From NCBI GenBank assembly GCA_963734275.1, contig CAVTGO010000017.1, positions 109,541 to 173,540 on the forward strand: a stretch of DNA of 64,000 nucleotides, given 5' to 3'. How positions within the stretch are numbered: position 1 is the stretch's first letter; each line of letters begins with the position of its first letter. The notes beneath the pieces were generated by a model. That model did no database searches. It saw only the letters and a list, made by a program, of their open reading frames with translations, and was not told the DNA's origin. Made by a program: the position numbers and the translations under genes. This document shows positions 8,680-16,279 of this stretch, piece after piece. This DNA is from CAVTGO01 sp963734275 (GTDB lineage: Bacteria; Actinomycetota; UBA4738; HRBIN12).

Positions 8680-9869
8680 GCCGAGGGGCCCCCCTGCTTC
8701 GAGGACCACACCTTGAGCGGCAGGCCCCACAGGCGCACGAAGCCCTCGGCATGGCGGTGGTCGAACGCGTCCTCGCTGCCGTAGGTCGCGAGCGAGAGGT
8801 CGTAGAGGGAGTGCTCGGAGCGCCGCCCGACGACGGTGCAGGCGCCGGCCGAGAACTCCAGGCGGACCTCGCCGCTCACGTGCTCCTGCGTCGCGTCGAC
8901 GTAGGCGTCCAGGGACGTGCGGAGCGGGCTGAACCACAGGCCGTCGTAGACCAGGTCCGCCCACCGCTGCTCGATCCCGGGTTTGTGGTGGGCGACCTCA
9001 CGCTCGAGCGTGAGGTCCTCGAGGGCGCGGTGGGCGGCGATCAGCGCGAGCGCACCCGGCACCTCGTACAGCTCGCGCGACTTGATGCCCACCCGGCGGT
9101 TCTCGATCATGTCCACCCGCCCGAACCCGTACCGCCCGCCGAGCGCGTCGACGGCGCGGATCAGCTCGGGGAGCTGGGTCGACGCCTCGTCCAAGGCGAC
9201 CGGCACGCCGCGCTCGAACGTGACCGAGATCTCCGCCGGCTCGCTCGGCCGGTCGGCCGGCGCCGCGGTGCGCGCGAACGCGTCCTCGGGCGGGGCCGCC
9301 CACGGGTCCTCGAGCGGCCCGCACTCGGCCGTTCGGCCCCACAGGTTCTCGTCGATCGAGTATGCGGTCGCGACCGTGGAGATCGGGATCCCCCACTCCC
9401 CCGCCAGGGCGATCGCCTTCTCGCGAGCGATCCCGTGGTCGCGGATCGGCGCGAGGATCCGCAGGTCGGGCGCGAGCACGCCGAACGACACCTCGAACCG
9501 CACCTGATCGTTGCCCTTGCCGGTGCAGCCGTGGGCGACGACGCCCGCGTCCACCTCGCGCGCGACCTTCACGACCTCGTCGGCGATCAACGGGCGCGCG
9601 AGCCCGGACACCATGGGGTACTTCCCCTCGTACAGGCCGTTCGCCTTGATCGCCAGCGTCAGGAACTCGCCGGCGAACCGGTCGACGGCATCGATCACCC
9701 GGACCTGCGAGGCGCCCGCCAGCTCGCCCCGGCGCCGGATCTGCTCGAAGTCCTCCTGCTGCCCGACGTCCACGGCGACGGCGTGGACCTCGAAGCCGTG
9801 CTCGACGAGCCAGCGGACGGCGACCGAGGTGTCGAGCCCGCCCGAGTATGCGAGGACCGCGCGTTCCAT
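8676..9869 (-). CDS. argG: Argininosuccinate synthase
   Basis: The 397-residue protein joins citrulline and aspartate with ATP to make argininosuccinate. It begins MERAVLAYSGGLDTSVAV, where AYSGGLDTS is the ATP-pyrophosphatase P-loop. Further conserved segments are VAHGCTGKGNDQVRFE, APIRDHGIAREK and IDENLWGRT, the last normally placed near the citrulline and aspartate sites. The length is normal for the family. The stop overlaps argH by 4 bp, and only 3 bp separate it from argR, so it belongs to the same transcript. The substrate citrulline would come from ornithine carbamoyltransferase, whose gene argF is not in this operon. Confidence 0.98.
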   Translation of the reverse strand: MERAVLAYSGGLDTSVAVRWLVEHGFEVHAVAVDVGQQEDFEQIRRRGELAGASQVRVIDAVDRFAGEFLTLAIKANGLYEGKYPMVSGLARPLIADEVVKVAREVDAGVVAHGCTGKGNDQVRFEVSFGVLAPDLRILAPIRDHGIAREKAIALAGEWGIPISTVATAYSIDENLWGRTAECGPLEDPWAAPPEDAFARTAAPADRPSEPAEISVTFERGVPVALDEASTQLPELIRAVDALGGRYGFGRVDMIENRRVGIKSRELYEVPGALALIAAHRALEDLTLEREVAHHKPGIEQRWADLVYDGLWFSPLRTSLDAYVDATQEHVSGEVRLEFSAGACTVVGRRSEHSLYDLSLATYGSEDAFDHRHAEGFVRLWGLPLKVWSSKQGGPSA

Positions 9870-9872
9870 CGT

Positions 9873-10367
9873 CTACCCCTCTCCCGCCGCGACGGTGTCC
9901 GTGACCTGCGCGAGGGCCCGCTCGACCGCCCGCGCGGTGGAGCCCCGGCGGGGCACCACGAGGATCGTGTTGTCGCCGGCGATGGTGCCGGCGACGTCGG
10001 TGAGCGCCGCGCGGTCGAGCGCCTCGGCCAGCGCGCTCGCGGCGCCCGGGGGGGTGCGGAGCAGAAGCAGCTCCCCGGCGCCCGGCGTGACCGTGAGCAG
10101 GAACTCGTCGAGCGCGTGCCGGAGCATCGTGACCGGCGGGTGCGCCTCGGCCTCGCCAGGCACGACGTATCGGACGCCGTCGGGGTCGTGCACGCGCGCG
10201 AGCCCGAGCTCCTCGACGTCTCGGCTGATCGTGGACTGCGTCGCCTCGAGGCCGAGCGCCTGGAGCCTGCCGCGGATCTCCTCCTGGCTGCCGAGGCGCT
10301 CGCGCGCCACGATCGACAGGATCGCCCGTTGGCGCTTGGACTTCAGCGCGACGCCGCCCCGGTTCAC
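9873..10367 (-). CDS. argR: Arginine repressor
   Basis: The 164-residue protein has an N-terminal winged helix with GLEATQSTISRDVEELG around residues 39-55. It also has a C-terminal oligomerisation and arginine-binding domain with AGTIAGDNTILVVPRR near residue 126. ArgR hexamers bind ARG boxes when loaded with arginine. The gene starts at GTG 10367, overlapping the argB stop by 4 bp. Since it lies inside the operon and an ARG-box-like palindrome lies in the argC promoter, it is probably autoregulated. Confidence 0.96.
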   Translation of the reverse strand: MNRGGVALKSKRQRAILSIVARERLGSQEEIRGRLQALGLEATQSTISRDVEELGLARVHDPDGVRYVVPGEAEAHPPVTMLRHALDEFLLTVTPGAGELLLLRTPPGAASALAEALDRAALTDVAGTIAGDNTILVVPRRGSTARAVERALAQVTDTVAAGEG

Positions 10368-11266
10368 GGGCTTCCACCTCCCACCGCATCGAGCGCGATC
10401 ATCGTGCCGACACCCTCCGGCGTGAACAGCTCGAGGACGAGGGCGTGCTCCACGCGTCCGTCGAGCAGGTGAACGCGCGAGACGCCGGCCTTCAGCGCGC
10501 GGACGGCGCTCTCCAGCTTCGGGATCATCCCGCCGCCCACCGCGGTCTCGTGCGCGAGCAGGTCGAGCACGTCCTGGACGCCGAGCTCGGACAGCAGCTC
10601 GCCGCCGGGTCCGATCACGCCGGGAACGTCGTTCATGTAGACGAGCTTCTCGGCCTCGAGACCGATCGCGAGCTCCGCAGCCATCACGTCCGCGTTCACG
10701 TTGAACGCGCTGCCGATCTCGTCCGCGGCGATCGACGCGATCACTGGGACGAACCCCTCGTTCATCAGCGTGCGGAGCACGTCGGCGTGGACCCGGACCA
10801 CCTCCCCGACGAGGCCGAGGTCGGGTTCGGTCTGGCGACGGACGACGGCGAGGCCGGCGTCCACACCGGACAGCCCGACCGCCGGCACGTCGCCTGCGAC
10901 GAGCATGCCGACGACCCGGGTGTTCAGCGAGCCGGCGAGGACCATCGTTGCCACCTCGAGCGTCGCCTCGTCCGTGACGCGAACGCCGTCGACGAAGCGA
11001 GGTTCGAGGCCCAGCCGCTGCGAGACCTCCGTGACCTGCGGTCCGCCGCCGTGAACGATCACGGGGTGGATCCCGGCGTGCTGGAGGAGCGAGACGTCCT
11101 CGGCGAACGAGCGGGACAGCGGCGCGAGGTTCATCGCGGCGCCGCCGTACTTGATCACGACGACCTTGCCCCAGTGCTCCTGCATGAACGGCAGGGCCTC
11201 GAGGAGCGTGCGCGCCTTCGCGACCGTGCGCTCCCGGACCTGCGGCGGCAGCTCGGCCGGCGTCAC
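10364..11266 (-). CDS. argB: N-acetylglutamate kinase
   Basis: The 300-residue protein phosphorylates N-acetylglutamate, the second step of the acetylated ornithine pathway. Visible motifs are VVVIKYGGAAM (ATP-phosphate site), VIVHGGGPQVTEVSQRLG, RVTDEATLEVATMVL, and FNVNADVMAAELAIGLEAEKLVYMNDV spread over the C-terminal half. The N-terminal extension (ERTVAKARTLLEALPFMQEH) resembles the helix found in arginine-inhibited hexameric forms, so feedback inhibition by arginine is likely. It begins at GTG 11266 inside the argJ stop, giving a 4-bp overlap. Directly downstream is argR; the argD and argF genes usual at this place are absent. Confidence 0.97.
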   Translation of the reverse strand: MTPAELPPQVRERTVAKARTLLEALPFMQEHWGKVVVIKYGGAAMNLAPLSRSFAEDVSLLQHAGIHPVIVHGGGPQVTEVSQRLGLEPRFVDGVRVTDEATLEVATMVLAGSLNTRVVGMLVAGDVPAVGLSGVDAGLAVVRRQTEPDLGLVGEVVRVHADVLRTLMNEGFVPVIASIAADEIGSAFNVNADVMAAELAIGLEAEKLVYMNDVPGVIGPGGELLSELGVQDVLDLLAHETAVGGGMIPKLESAVRALKAGVSRVHLLDGRVEHALVLELFTPEGVGTMIALDAVGGGSP

Positions 11267-12456
11267 GTCGTGTACTCCGCGTTGATCTTCACGTAGTCGT
11301 AGGACAGGTCCACACCCAGCGCTCGGCTGCTCCCGGGGCCGTCGCCGATCGAGATCTCGATCACGACGTCGCGCTGGGCGACCACGTCGCGCGCGCGCTC
11401 GACCCCGCCGGCCAGGTACCCGGCCGGGATGGCGCCCCCTTCGATGACGGGCACGTCGCCGAGGTAGGCGTTCACGCGCTCCGGCGGGAACGGCACGCCC
11501 GAGGAGCCCACGGCCTGCAGGATCCGCCCGGGATTCGGATCGCCGCCGAACACGGCCGTCTTGACCAGCAATGAGTCCGCGACCGCCTTCGCGACGATCC
11601 GCGCGTGGGTCTCGGTCTCGGCGCCGCCCACCTCGACGAGGACGGCGTGGCTCGCGCCCTCGGCGTCCCCGGCGAGCTGGAGCAGGAGCGAGGTGGTCAC
11701 GTCGTTCAGCGCGTCCTCCACCTGCTCCCACGCGACGGTACCGGGCAGGACGGGCTCGCCACCGGCGGCGCCGCTCGCGAGCAGCAGCACGGTGTCGTTG
11801 GTGCTCGTGCACCCGTCGACGGTGAGCGATTCGAACGCCGGCTCGAGGATCGACGTCGCGAGCCCGCCGATCTCCGACGACGGGACCGGCGCGTCTGTGG
11901 TGACGAACACCAGCATCGTGGCCAGCTGGAGGTTCGGCGCGATCATCCCGACGCCCTTCGCGCACCCCCCGACGCGGTACGGGCTGCGCTCCGCGGTCGC
12001 CTGCTTCCTCACCGTGTCGGTCGTCATGATCGACTCGGCGAACGCGTCGCCGCCCTCGGCCGAGAGCGCCTCCGCCAGCGCGGGCAGCGCCGCGACGTAC
12101 TCGGCCGTGTGCAGCGGCTCACCGATCACGCCGGTGGAGCACGGGAGCACCAGGTCCGGCTCGAGCCCGAGCGCCTCGGAGACCGCGGCGGAGGTGGACA
12201 CGGCGTCCTCGACGCCGCGCGTGCCCGTGCCGGCGTTGGCCTGGCCGCTGTTGACGGCGACCGCCTGCGCGAGCCCGCCCGCGACGCGCCGCCGCGCGAG
12301 CTGCACGGGCGCGGCGGCGAACGCGTTCGTCGTGAACAGTCCGGCGGCGGCGACCGGCCCGTCGGCGACCAGCAGGCCGAGGTCCGCGCGTCCCGACGGC
12401 TTCATCCCCGCCGTGACGCCGGCCGCGCGGAAGCCCCGCGCGAACGTGACGCTCAC
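11263..12456 (-). CDS. argJ: Glutamate N-acetyltransferase / amino-acid acetyltransferase
   Basis: The 397-residue protein recycles the acetyl group from N-acetylornithine to glutamate. Many members also make N-acetylglutamate from acetyl-CoA. Like other members it should cleave itself at an Ala-Thr bond: the motif LATMLVFVTTDA near residue 190 carries the nucleophilic Thr. Also present are TTNAFAAAPVQLARR near the start, CAKGVGMIAPN, and ESLTVDGCTSTNDT. Normal length. The start is the GTG at 12456 that overlaps the argC stop by 4 bp. ArgJ makes the pathway cyclic, so a separate argE deacetylase is not needed. Confidence 0.97.
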   Translation of the reverse strand: MSVTFARGFRAAGVTAGMKPSGRADLGLLVADGPVAAAGLFTTNAFAAAPVQLARRRVAGGLAQAVAVNSGQANAGTGTRGVEDAVSTSAAVSEALGLEPDLVLPCSTGVIGEPLHTAEYVAALPALAEALSAEGGDAFAESIMTTDTVRKQATAERSPYRVGGCAKGVGMIAPNLQLATMLVFVTTDAPVPSSEIGGLATSILEPAFESLTVDGCTSTNDTVLLLASGAAGGEPVLPGTVAWEQVEDALNDVTTSLLLQLAGDAEGASHAVLVEVGGAETETHARIVAKAVADSLLVKTAVFGGDPNPGRILQAVGSSGVPFPPERVNAYLGDVPVIEGGAIPAGYLAGGVERARDVVAQRDVVIEISIGDGPGSSRALGVDLSYDYVKINAEYTT

Positions 12457-13493
12457 GGGTACACACCGACGGACGGCAGCGCCGTCGTCTCGTCCACACC
12501 GATCAACAGGTTCAGGTTCTGGATCGCCTGGCCCGCGGCACCCTTCACGAGGTTGTCGAGCGCGCCCACGACGATCGCGGTGCCGGTCCGCTCGTCGACG
12601 ACCGCCTGCAGCTCGACGACGTTGGAACCGCGGACACGCTTCGTATCGGCCATCTCGCCCGCCGGCAACACGCGCAAGAACGCCTCGCCCGCGTAGGCGT
12701 CGGTGAGCGCACGCGTCAGCGCGTAGGTCGTCGCGCCGGGCGCCGCCCGGGCGTACGAGGTCGTCAGGACCCCGCGCACCGCGGGCACGAGGTGCGGCAC
12801 GAACGAAACGCGCACGTCCGCGGCGTCGCGTTGGAGGGATCGCTCCATCTCGGGCGTGTGCTGGTGGCGGGGGAACCGGTACGGGCGGACGCTCTCCTCG
12901 GTGGCCAGGTGGCTGGTCGCGTCCGAACCCGAACGACCGGCGCCGGAGAGCCCGGTCTTGCCGTCGACGAGGACCGGCCCGGGCTCGAGCAGGCCCGCCG
13001 CGTACAGCGGCGCGAGCCCGAGGATCACCGGCGTCGGGAAGCACCCGGGGTTCGCGACGAGCTGCGCCCCGGCGATCTGCGAACGGAAGCGCTCGGGCAG
13101 GCCGTACACCGCCTTGTCGAGCCACGCCGGGGCCGGGTGCTCGAACCCGTACCAGTCCGGGTAGTCGGCCGCGGGAAGGCGGAAGTCACCGGCGAGGTCC
13201 ACGACGCGCGCGCCTGCGTCGAGGAGCGGCGGCGCCAGGCGCGAGCTCTCGCCGTGCGGGAGCGCGAGGAACGCGACGTCGATGGCCGGGACGTCCTCGA
13301 GCGCGTCGATCGTTCGGCCGCCGAGCGCGGAACCGGCCAGGTGCGGGTGGACCTCGGCGAGCGCCTTCCCCGCGGACGAGCCGCCCCCGAGGAACGCCAG
13401 CTCGACGGCCGGATGCCCGAGCAGCAGCCGTACGAGCTCTCCGCCGGTCGTGCCCGAGGCCCCCAGCACGGCGACCCGTGCCGCTTCCACCAT
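12453..13493 (-). CDS. argC: N-acetyl-gamma-glutamyl-phosphate reductase
   Basis: The 346-residue protein reduces N-acetylglutamyl phosphate to the semialdehyde with NADPH. It begins with the dinucleotide-binding VAVLGASGTTGGELVRLL, and the catalytic Cys151 lies in ANPGCFPTPVILGLAPL. The LPHGES segment near residue 79 and HQHTPEM near residue 215 are also typical. It is the first gene of the operon. Its ATG at 13493 has no ribosome site upstream; instead a promoter is spaced so that the transcript should begin at the ATG itself. Expression is probably controlled by ArgR through the palindrome overlapping that promoter. Confidence 0.97.
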   Translation of the reverse strand: MVEAARVAVLGASGTTGGELVRLLLGHPAVELAFLGGGSSAGKALAEVHPHLAGSALGGRTIDALEDVPAIDVAFLALPHGESSRLAPPLLDAGARVVDLAGDFRLPAADYPDWYGFEHPAPAWLDKAVYGLPERFRSQIAGAQLVANPGCFPTPVILGLAPLYAAGLLEPGPVLVDGKTGLSGAGRSGSDATSHLATEESVRPYRFPRHQHTPEMERSLQRDAADVRVSFVPHLVPAVRGVLTTSYARAAPGATTYALTRALTDAYAGEAFLRVLPAGEMADTKRVRGSNVVELQAVVDERTGTAIVVGALDNLVKGAAGQAIQNLNLLIGVDETTALPSVGVYP

Positions 13494-13500
13494 CTACATA

Positions 13501-13529
13501 GTTATGCAGAGGATGCATAGAACTGTCAA
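13501..13529 (-). promoter_or_regulatory. Promoter of the arg operon, leaderless
   Basis: On the minus strand TTGACA (13529-13524, a perfect -35) is followed after exactly 17 bp by CATAAC (13506-13501, 4 of 6 matches to TATAAT). Seven bases separate the -10 from the A of the argC ATG, so transcription should begin at the start codon. No ribosome site is present, which fits a leaderless mRNA. The -35 box overlaps the stop codon of the upstream hypothetical gene. Confidence 0.75.
13503..13519. promoter_or_regulatory. ARG-box-like operator for ArgR
   Basis: The 17-bp palindrome TATGCA-N5-TGCATA is a perfect inverted repeat, and it is AT-rich in a GC-rich region. It lies in the spacer and over part of the -10 box of the arg promoter, 10-26 bp upstream of the argC start codon. 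The TGCAT half-sites resemble ArgR half-sites known from other bacteria. A repressor bound here would block RNA polymerase. That ArgR is the ligand is inferred from the gene order and the motif. Confidence 0.75.
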
Positions 13530-13903
13530 GCCGACCCGGTGCCTCCTCCGTCGGGGGGATCCGCCGGCTCGTCCTCGGACGCGTCGAAGCGCAGCGACGC
13601 GAGCAACGTCTGGGCTCGCTCGATCGCACCGGCGAGCCACGCGGCGTCCTGCGGCCCGCGGTCGTCCTCGCGGGGAAAGAGGAACTGGTTCAGCGTCTCG
13701 TCCGAGCCGAACTGCAGACCCTTCGTCAGCAGATACTCGCCGACGGCGAACTCCCACGTGAACAGCGCGGTGCCGTCCTCGAACGCCTGGATCGAGTACG
13801 TCAGGTAGCGGTTCGGGTGAGCCTCGAACGCGCGGACGCCACGGGGCACGCGGCCGACCGACGGCCCGAAGCCGAAGCGCGCGAGGGCCTCCGCGAAGTC
13901 CAC
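13526..13903 (-). CDS. Hypothetical protein
   Basis: The 125-residue protein starts at a GTG (13903) and contains a compact region rich in aromatic and hydrophobic residues (NRYLTYSIQAFEDGTALFTWEFAVGEYLL), followed by a helical segment (DAAWLAGAIERAQTLLASLRF) and an acidic, proline-rich tail. It has no signal peptide and no membrane segment. I do not recognise the family. It sits directly upstream of the arg operon in the same direction, and its stop codon lies inside the arg -35 box. Readthrough into argC is therefore possible, but the arg promoter makes a separate transcript more likely. Confidence 0.6.
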   Translation of the reverse strand: MDFAEALARFGFGPSVGRVPRGVRAFEAHPNRYLTYSIQAFEDGTALFTWEFAVGEYLLTKGLQFGSDETLNQFLFPREDDRGPQDAAWLAGAIERAQTLLASLRFDASEDEPADPPDGGGTGSA

Positions 13904-13927
13904 ACACTCACCTTACGGCGCCTCCGA

Positions 13928-14920
13928 TCAAGGGACGGCGCGCAGCAACGGGTCGGCGCCGTCGGGGCCCGCGTCGAGCTCGCCCGAGCGCCCGCGCGCG
14001 ACCGAGCCTCGCGCCTTGCCGAGGCTGGACCGCAGCTCGTCGGCGCCGTTGGCGATCATCCGCGCCGCCTTCACGACCTTGTTCTCCAGCACGCCCTCCA
14101 TCGCGTCCAGGAGCGACGCGACCTCGGCCAGACATGCCTGCGCGTCGCCGGCCTCGCCGAAGCGGTGCGCGAGGCTGTACAGGAACAGGAGCACCGGCAG
14201 TGCCGTGGAGTAGGGCACGATGACCACGCCGCGCGCGAACGCGTCCGCGTGCGCGCGGCGCAGCACCGCGTACGCGGCGTCGGGGATCGCCGCGACCGCG
14301 ACCGGCGCGGTCATAGACGGGTCGAGGTACTGGGCGACCTCGCGCGCGCGGAGCGCGACCTGCCGCTCGACCTCGCGAGCGAGCGACTCGCGCTCCGCGG
14401 GATCCGAGGACGCCTCGAGCGCCTCGAGCTCGGCGAGCGCCGACCACTTGGAGTCGACGGGGAGCCGACGGCCGTCGGGGAGCATCAGGCCGAACTCGAC
14501 CACGCGCCCGTTCACCCGGAAGTCGGTGACGAGCATCCCGGGCGGGAGCTCGGCGAGGTGCTCGCGGAGCACGTTCTCGCCGGCGCGCCCCTTCGACGCG
14601 CCGCCGGCAAGCACCGTGGACAGCCGGCGGACGACCTCCCACGACTCGCGATCGCGCTCGCGCCGCTCCTCCTCGTGGAGCTGCAGGCTCTCGAGCGCCC
14701 GCCGCGCGGCGCCGAGCTCGGCGCGGACCTGCTCCGCCGTACCGTCGCGGGAGGCGGACGCATCTGCCAGGCGCCGTAGCTCCGCCGACTGCACTTCGAG
14801 GCGGGCCTCCAGGCGCGTAGACGAGCCGCCGGGTCGCTGGCGCCGCCCCGCGACCACGGCGACCGCCCCCAGCGCCATGCCAGTTGCAAGCCCGACGGCC
14901 ACCCAACCGATCCCGTCCAC
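13928..14920 (-). CDS. rmuC: RmuC-family DNA recombination protein
   Basis: The 330-residue protein has one N-terminal membrane segment (WVAVGLATGMALGAVAVVAG) and a charged coiled-coil region to about residue 110. The RmuC core follows: KGRAGENVLREHLAELPPGM, DFRVNGRVVEFGLMLPDG and LPVDSKW near residues 109-157, with HADAFARGVVIVPYSTALP near 230. The core resembles restriction-endonuclease-like folds; the Asp/Lys of the VDSKW segment is the likely active site. E. coli RmuC limits DNA inversions. It starts from a GTG at 14920. There is a 24-bp gap to the downstream hypothetical gene, so the two may be co-transcribed. Confidence 0.9.
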   Translation of the reverse strand: MDGIGWVAVGLATGMALGAVAVVAGRRQRPGGSSTRLEARLEVQSAELRRLADASASRDGTAEQVRAELGAARRALESLQLHEEERRERDRESWEVVRRLSTVLAGGASKGRAGENVLREHLAELPPGMLVTDFRVNGRVVEFGLMLPDGRRLPVDSKWSALAELEALEASSDPAERESLAREVERQVALRAREVAQYLDPSMTAPVAVAAIPDAAYAVLRRAHADAFARGVVIVPYSTALPVLLFLYSLAHRFGEAGDAQACLAEVASLLDAMEGVLENKVVKAARMIANGADELRSSLGKARGSVARGRSGELDAGPDGADPLLRAVP

Positions 14921-15067
14921 GTGGAGCTCCTCTCGTCGGTGTCCCCGGACACGCTCGATCCGAGCCTAGGGACCGGGTCTGACATCGGCCGCGCCGGAGG
15001 CTCGACCGGAACAGGAGATCGCGCGCGCCGGGCTGGCGTTCGAGCGGTGCTATCGGACAACCACGCC

Positions 15068-16279
15068 TCAGGGGCGGAAGCCACCTAACACGAACTCCCA
15101 GCTCCGCCAGTTGATGGAAGCAAGGGCTTCCGCGTCCAGGCTCGTGGCGCTCCAGTCCGCCCGCGCCAGCCGCAACGTGACGCGGTGCGGGGCGCCGCCA
15201 TCGCTCACGAGGCACCCGTAGTCCTGGAGCATCGTCGCGACGACCAGCCCCTCGGGCGATAGCCGCTCGCTCGACAGGTCCACCGACGGCCGGATCCGCA
15301 GGACGATGCCCTCGGGGATGCCGCGCCGGTGCTCCCCGTCGGATCCGACCATCGGCCAAACGGGGTCGAGGCCGACGAGCGTCGGCGGCACGAAGCACTG
15401 TGCCCGCCGCTCGACGGGCGCGAGCAGAACCTCCTCGAGCCGGAGCGCCTTCAGCACGGTCGTCGCGCCGCGGTGGCCGTCGTTGCCCTCGGTGCCGCCA
15501 GCCGACGCGGCGATGCCTTCCGAGGAGAGCAGGTAACGATCCAGGCCGGCCGCGCGCCACCGGTCGGTCGCGAACACCGCGCCGGTGAGCCCGACGCCCT
15601 GGTCGGTCGAGCGGTCGATCACCGTCATCTTCGGGCTATCCGCCCTCGAGGCGATCGCCCACCTCGGGATGTGAACCGAAACGATCGGGCCGTGCTCGGG
15701 ACGGATCCGGTAGAGCGGATCATGCCTCGTGGAGAAGTACACCGGTTGCGCCTGCTCGGGCGAGCTCCCCGGGAGCCCCGTCAGGCGCAGCGGAACCCCG
15801 CGGGTCACGGTGCGGAGTCGGCGGATCCAGCGGTCGGAGCTCGGATCCCTCGGCGCGTCCGCGGGGAACGGCGTGTTCCACCACGAGTCGTCCGTGAACG
15901 CTCGGTAGGCGCGGGCGGGCTCGGGGATCTCGAACATCGTCGTGTGGATCCCCGTCCGGCCGTCATTGTCGGTCGCGACGACCGAGAGCTCGTGGCGGCC
16001 GAACGCGAGCTCGGGCAGCACGAAGCGCCAGCCGACGGCGCCGCCCGGACACTGACAGGTCGCCTTCGCGAAGGCCCCGCCGTCGATCGATACTCGAACC
16101 CGCGTGATGCGTCCGTCGTCGGCCGCCCGCCCGCGGGCGACGAACCCCTGCGCGACCACGCGCCCGCGGTCGGGCTGCGCGATGCGGACACGCGGCCTCG
16201 AACCCCGCGCCTCGGCGGGCAGCGAGACGCCGACCACGACGATCGCGAGCAGGGCCCAGACGCCGCGCCTGCTCACCAT
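15068..16279 (-). CDS. Secreted protein with an N-terminal Ig-like domain
   Basis: The 403-residue product has a clear signal peptide (MVSRRGVWALLAIVVVGVSLPAEA, cleavage after AEA). Residues ~28-118 look like an immunoglobulin-type domain (VRIAQPDRGRVVAQGFVARG, ITRVRVSIDGG, FGRHELSVVATDNDGRTG). The rest, ~280 residues with AYRAFTDDSWWNTPFP, TVIDRSTDQGVGLTGAVFATDRW and ATMLQDYGCLVSDGG, resembles secreted proteins of unknown function often seen in actinobacteria. I cannot assign an activity. It lies at the distal end of the polysaccharide locus. The sulfotransferase stop overlaps its start (ATG 16279 or GTG 16276), so it is probably co-transcribed and may act on the cell surface. Confidence 0.75.
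   Translation of the reverse strand: MVSRRGVWALLAIVVVGVSLPAEARGSRPRVRIAQPDRGRVVAQGFVARGRAADDGRITRVRVSIDGGAFAKATCQCPGGAVGWRFVLPELAFGRHELSVVATDNDGRTGIHTTMFEIPEPARAYRAFTDDSWWNTPFPADAPRDPSSDRWIRRLRTVTRGVPLRLTGLPGSSPEQAQPVYFSTRHDPLYRIRPEHGPIVSVHIPRWAIASRADSPKMTVIDRSTDQGVGLTGAVFATDRWRAAGLDRYLLSSEGIAASAGGTEGNDGHRGATTVLKALRLEEVLLAPVERRAQCFVPPTLVGLDPVWPMVGSDGEHRRGIPEGIVLRIRPSVDLSSERLSPEGLVVATMLQDYGCLVSDGGAPHRVTLRLARADWSATSLDAEALASINWRSWEFVLGGFRP

Noticed and set aside
8556..10472. A 638-codon plus-strand frame over argG and argR
   Set aside because: It is the antisense of well-identified arg genes with intact catalytic motifs.
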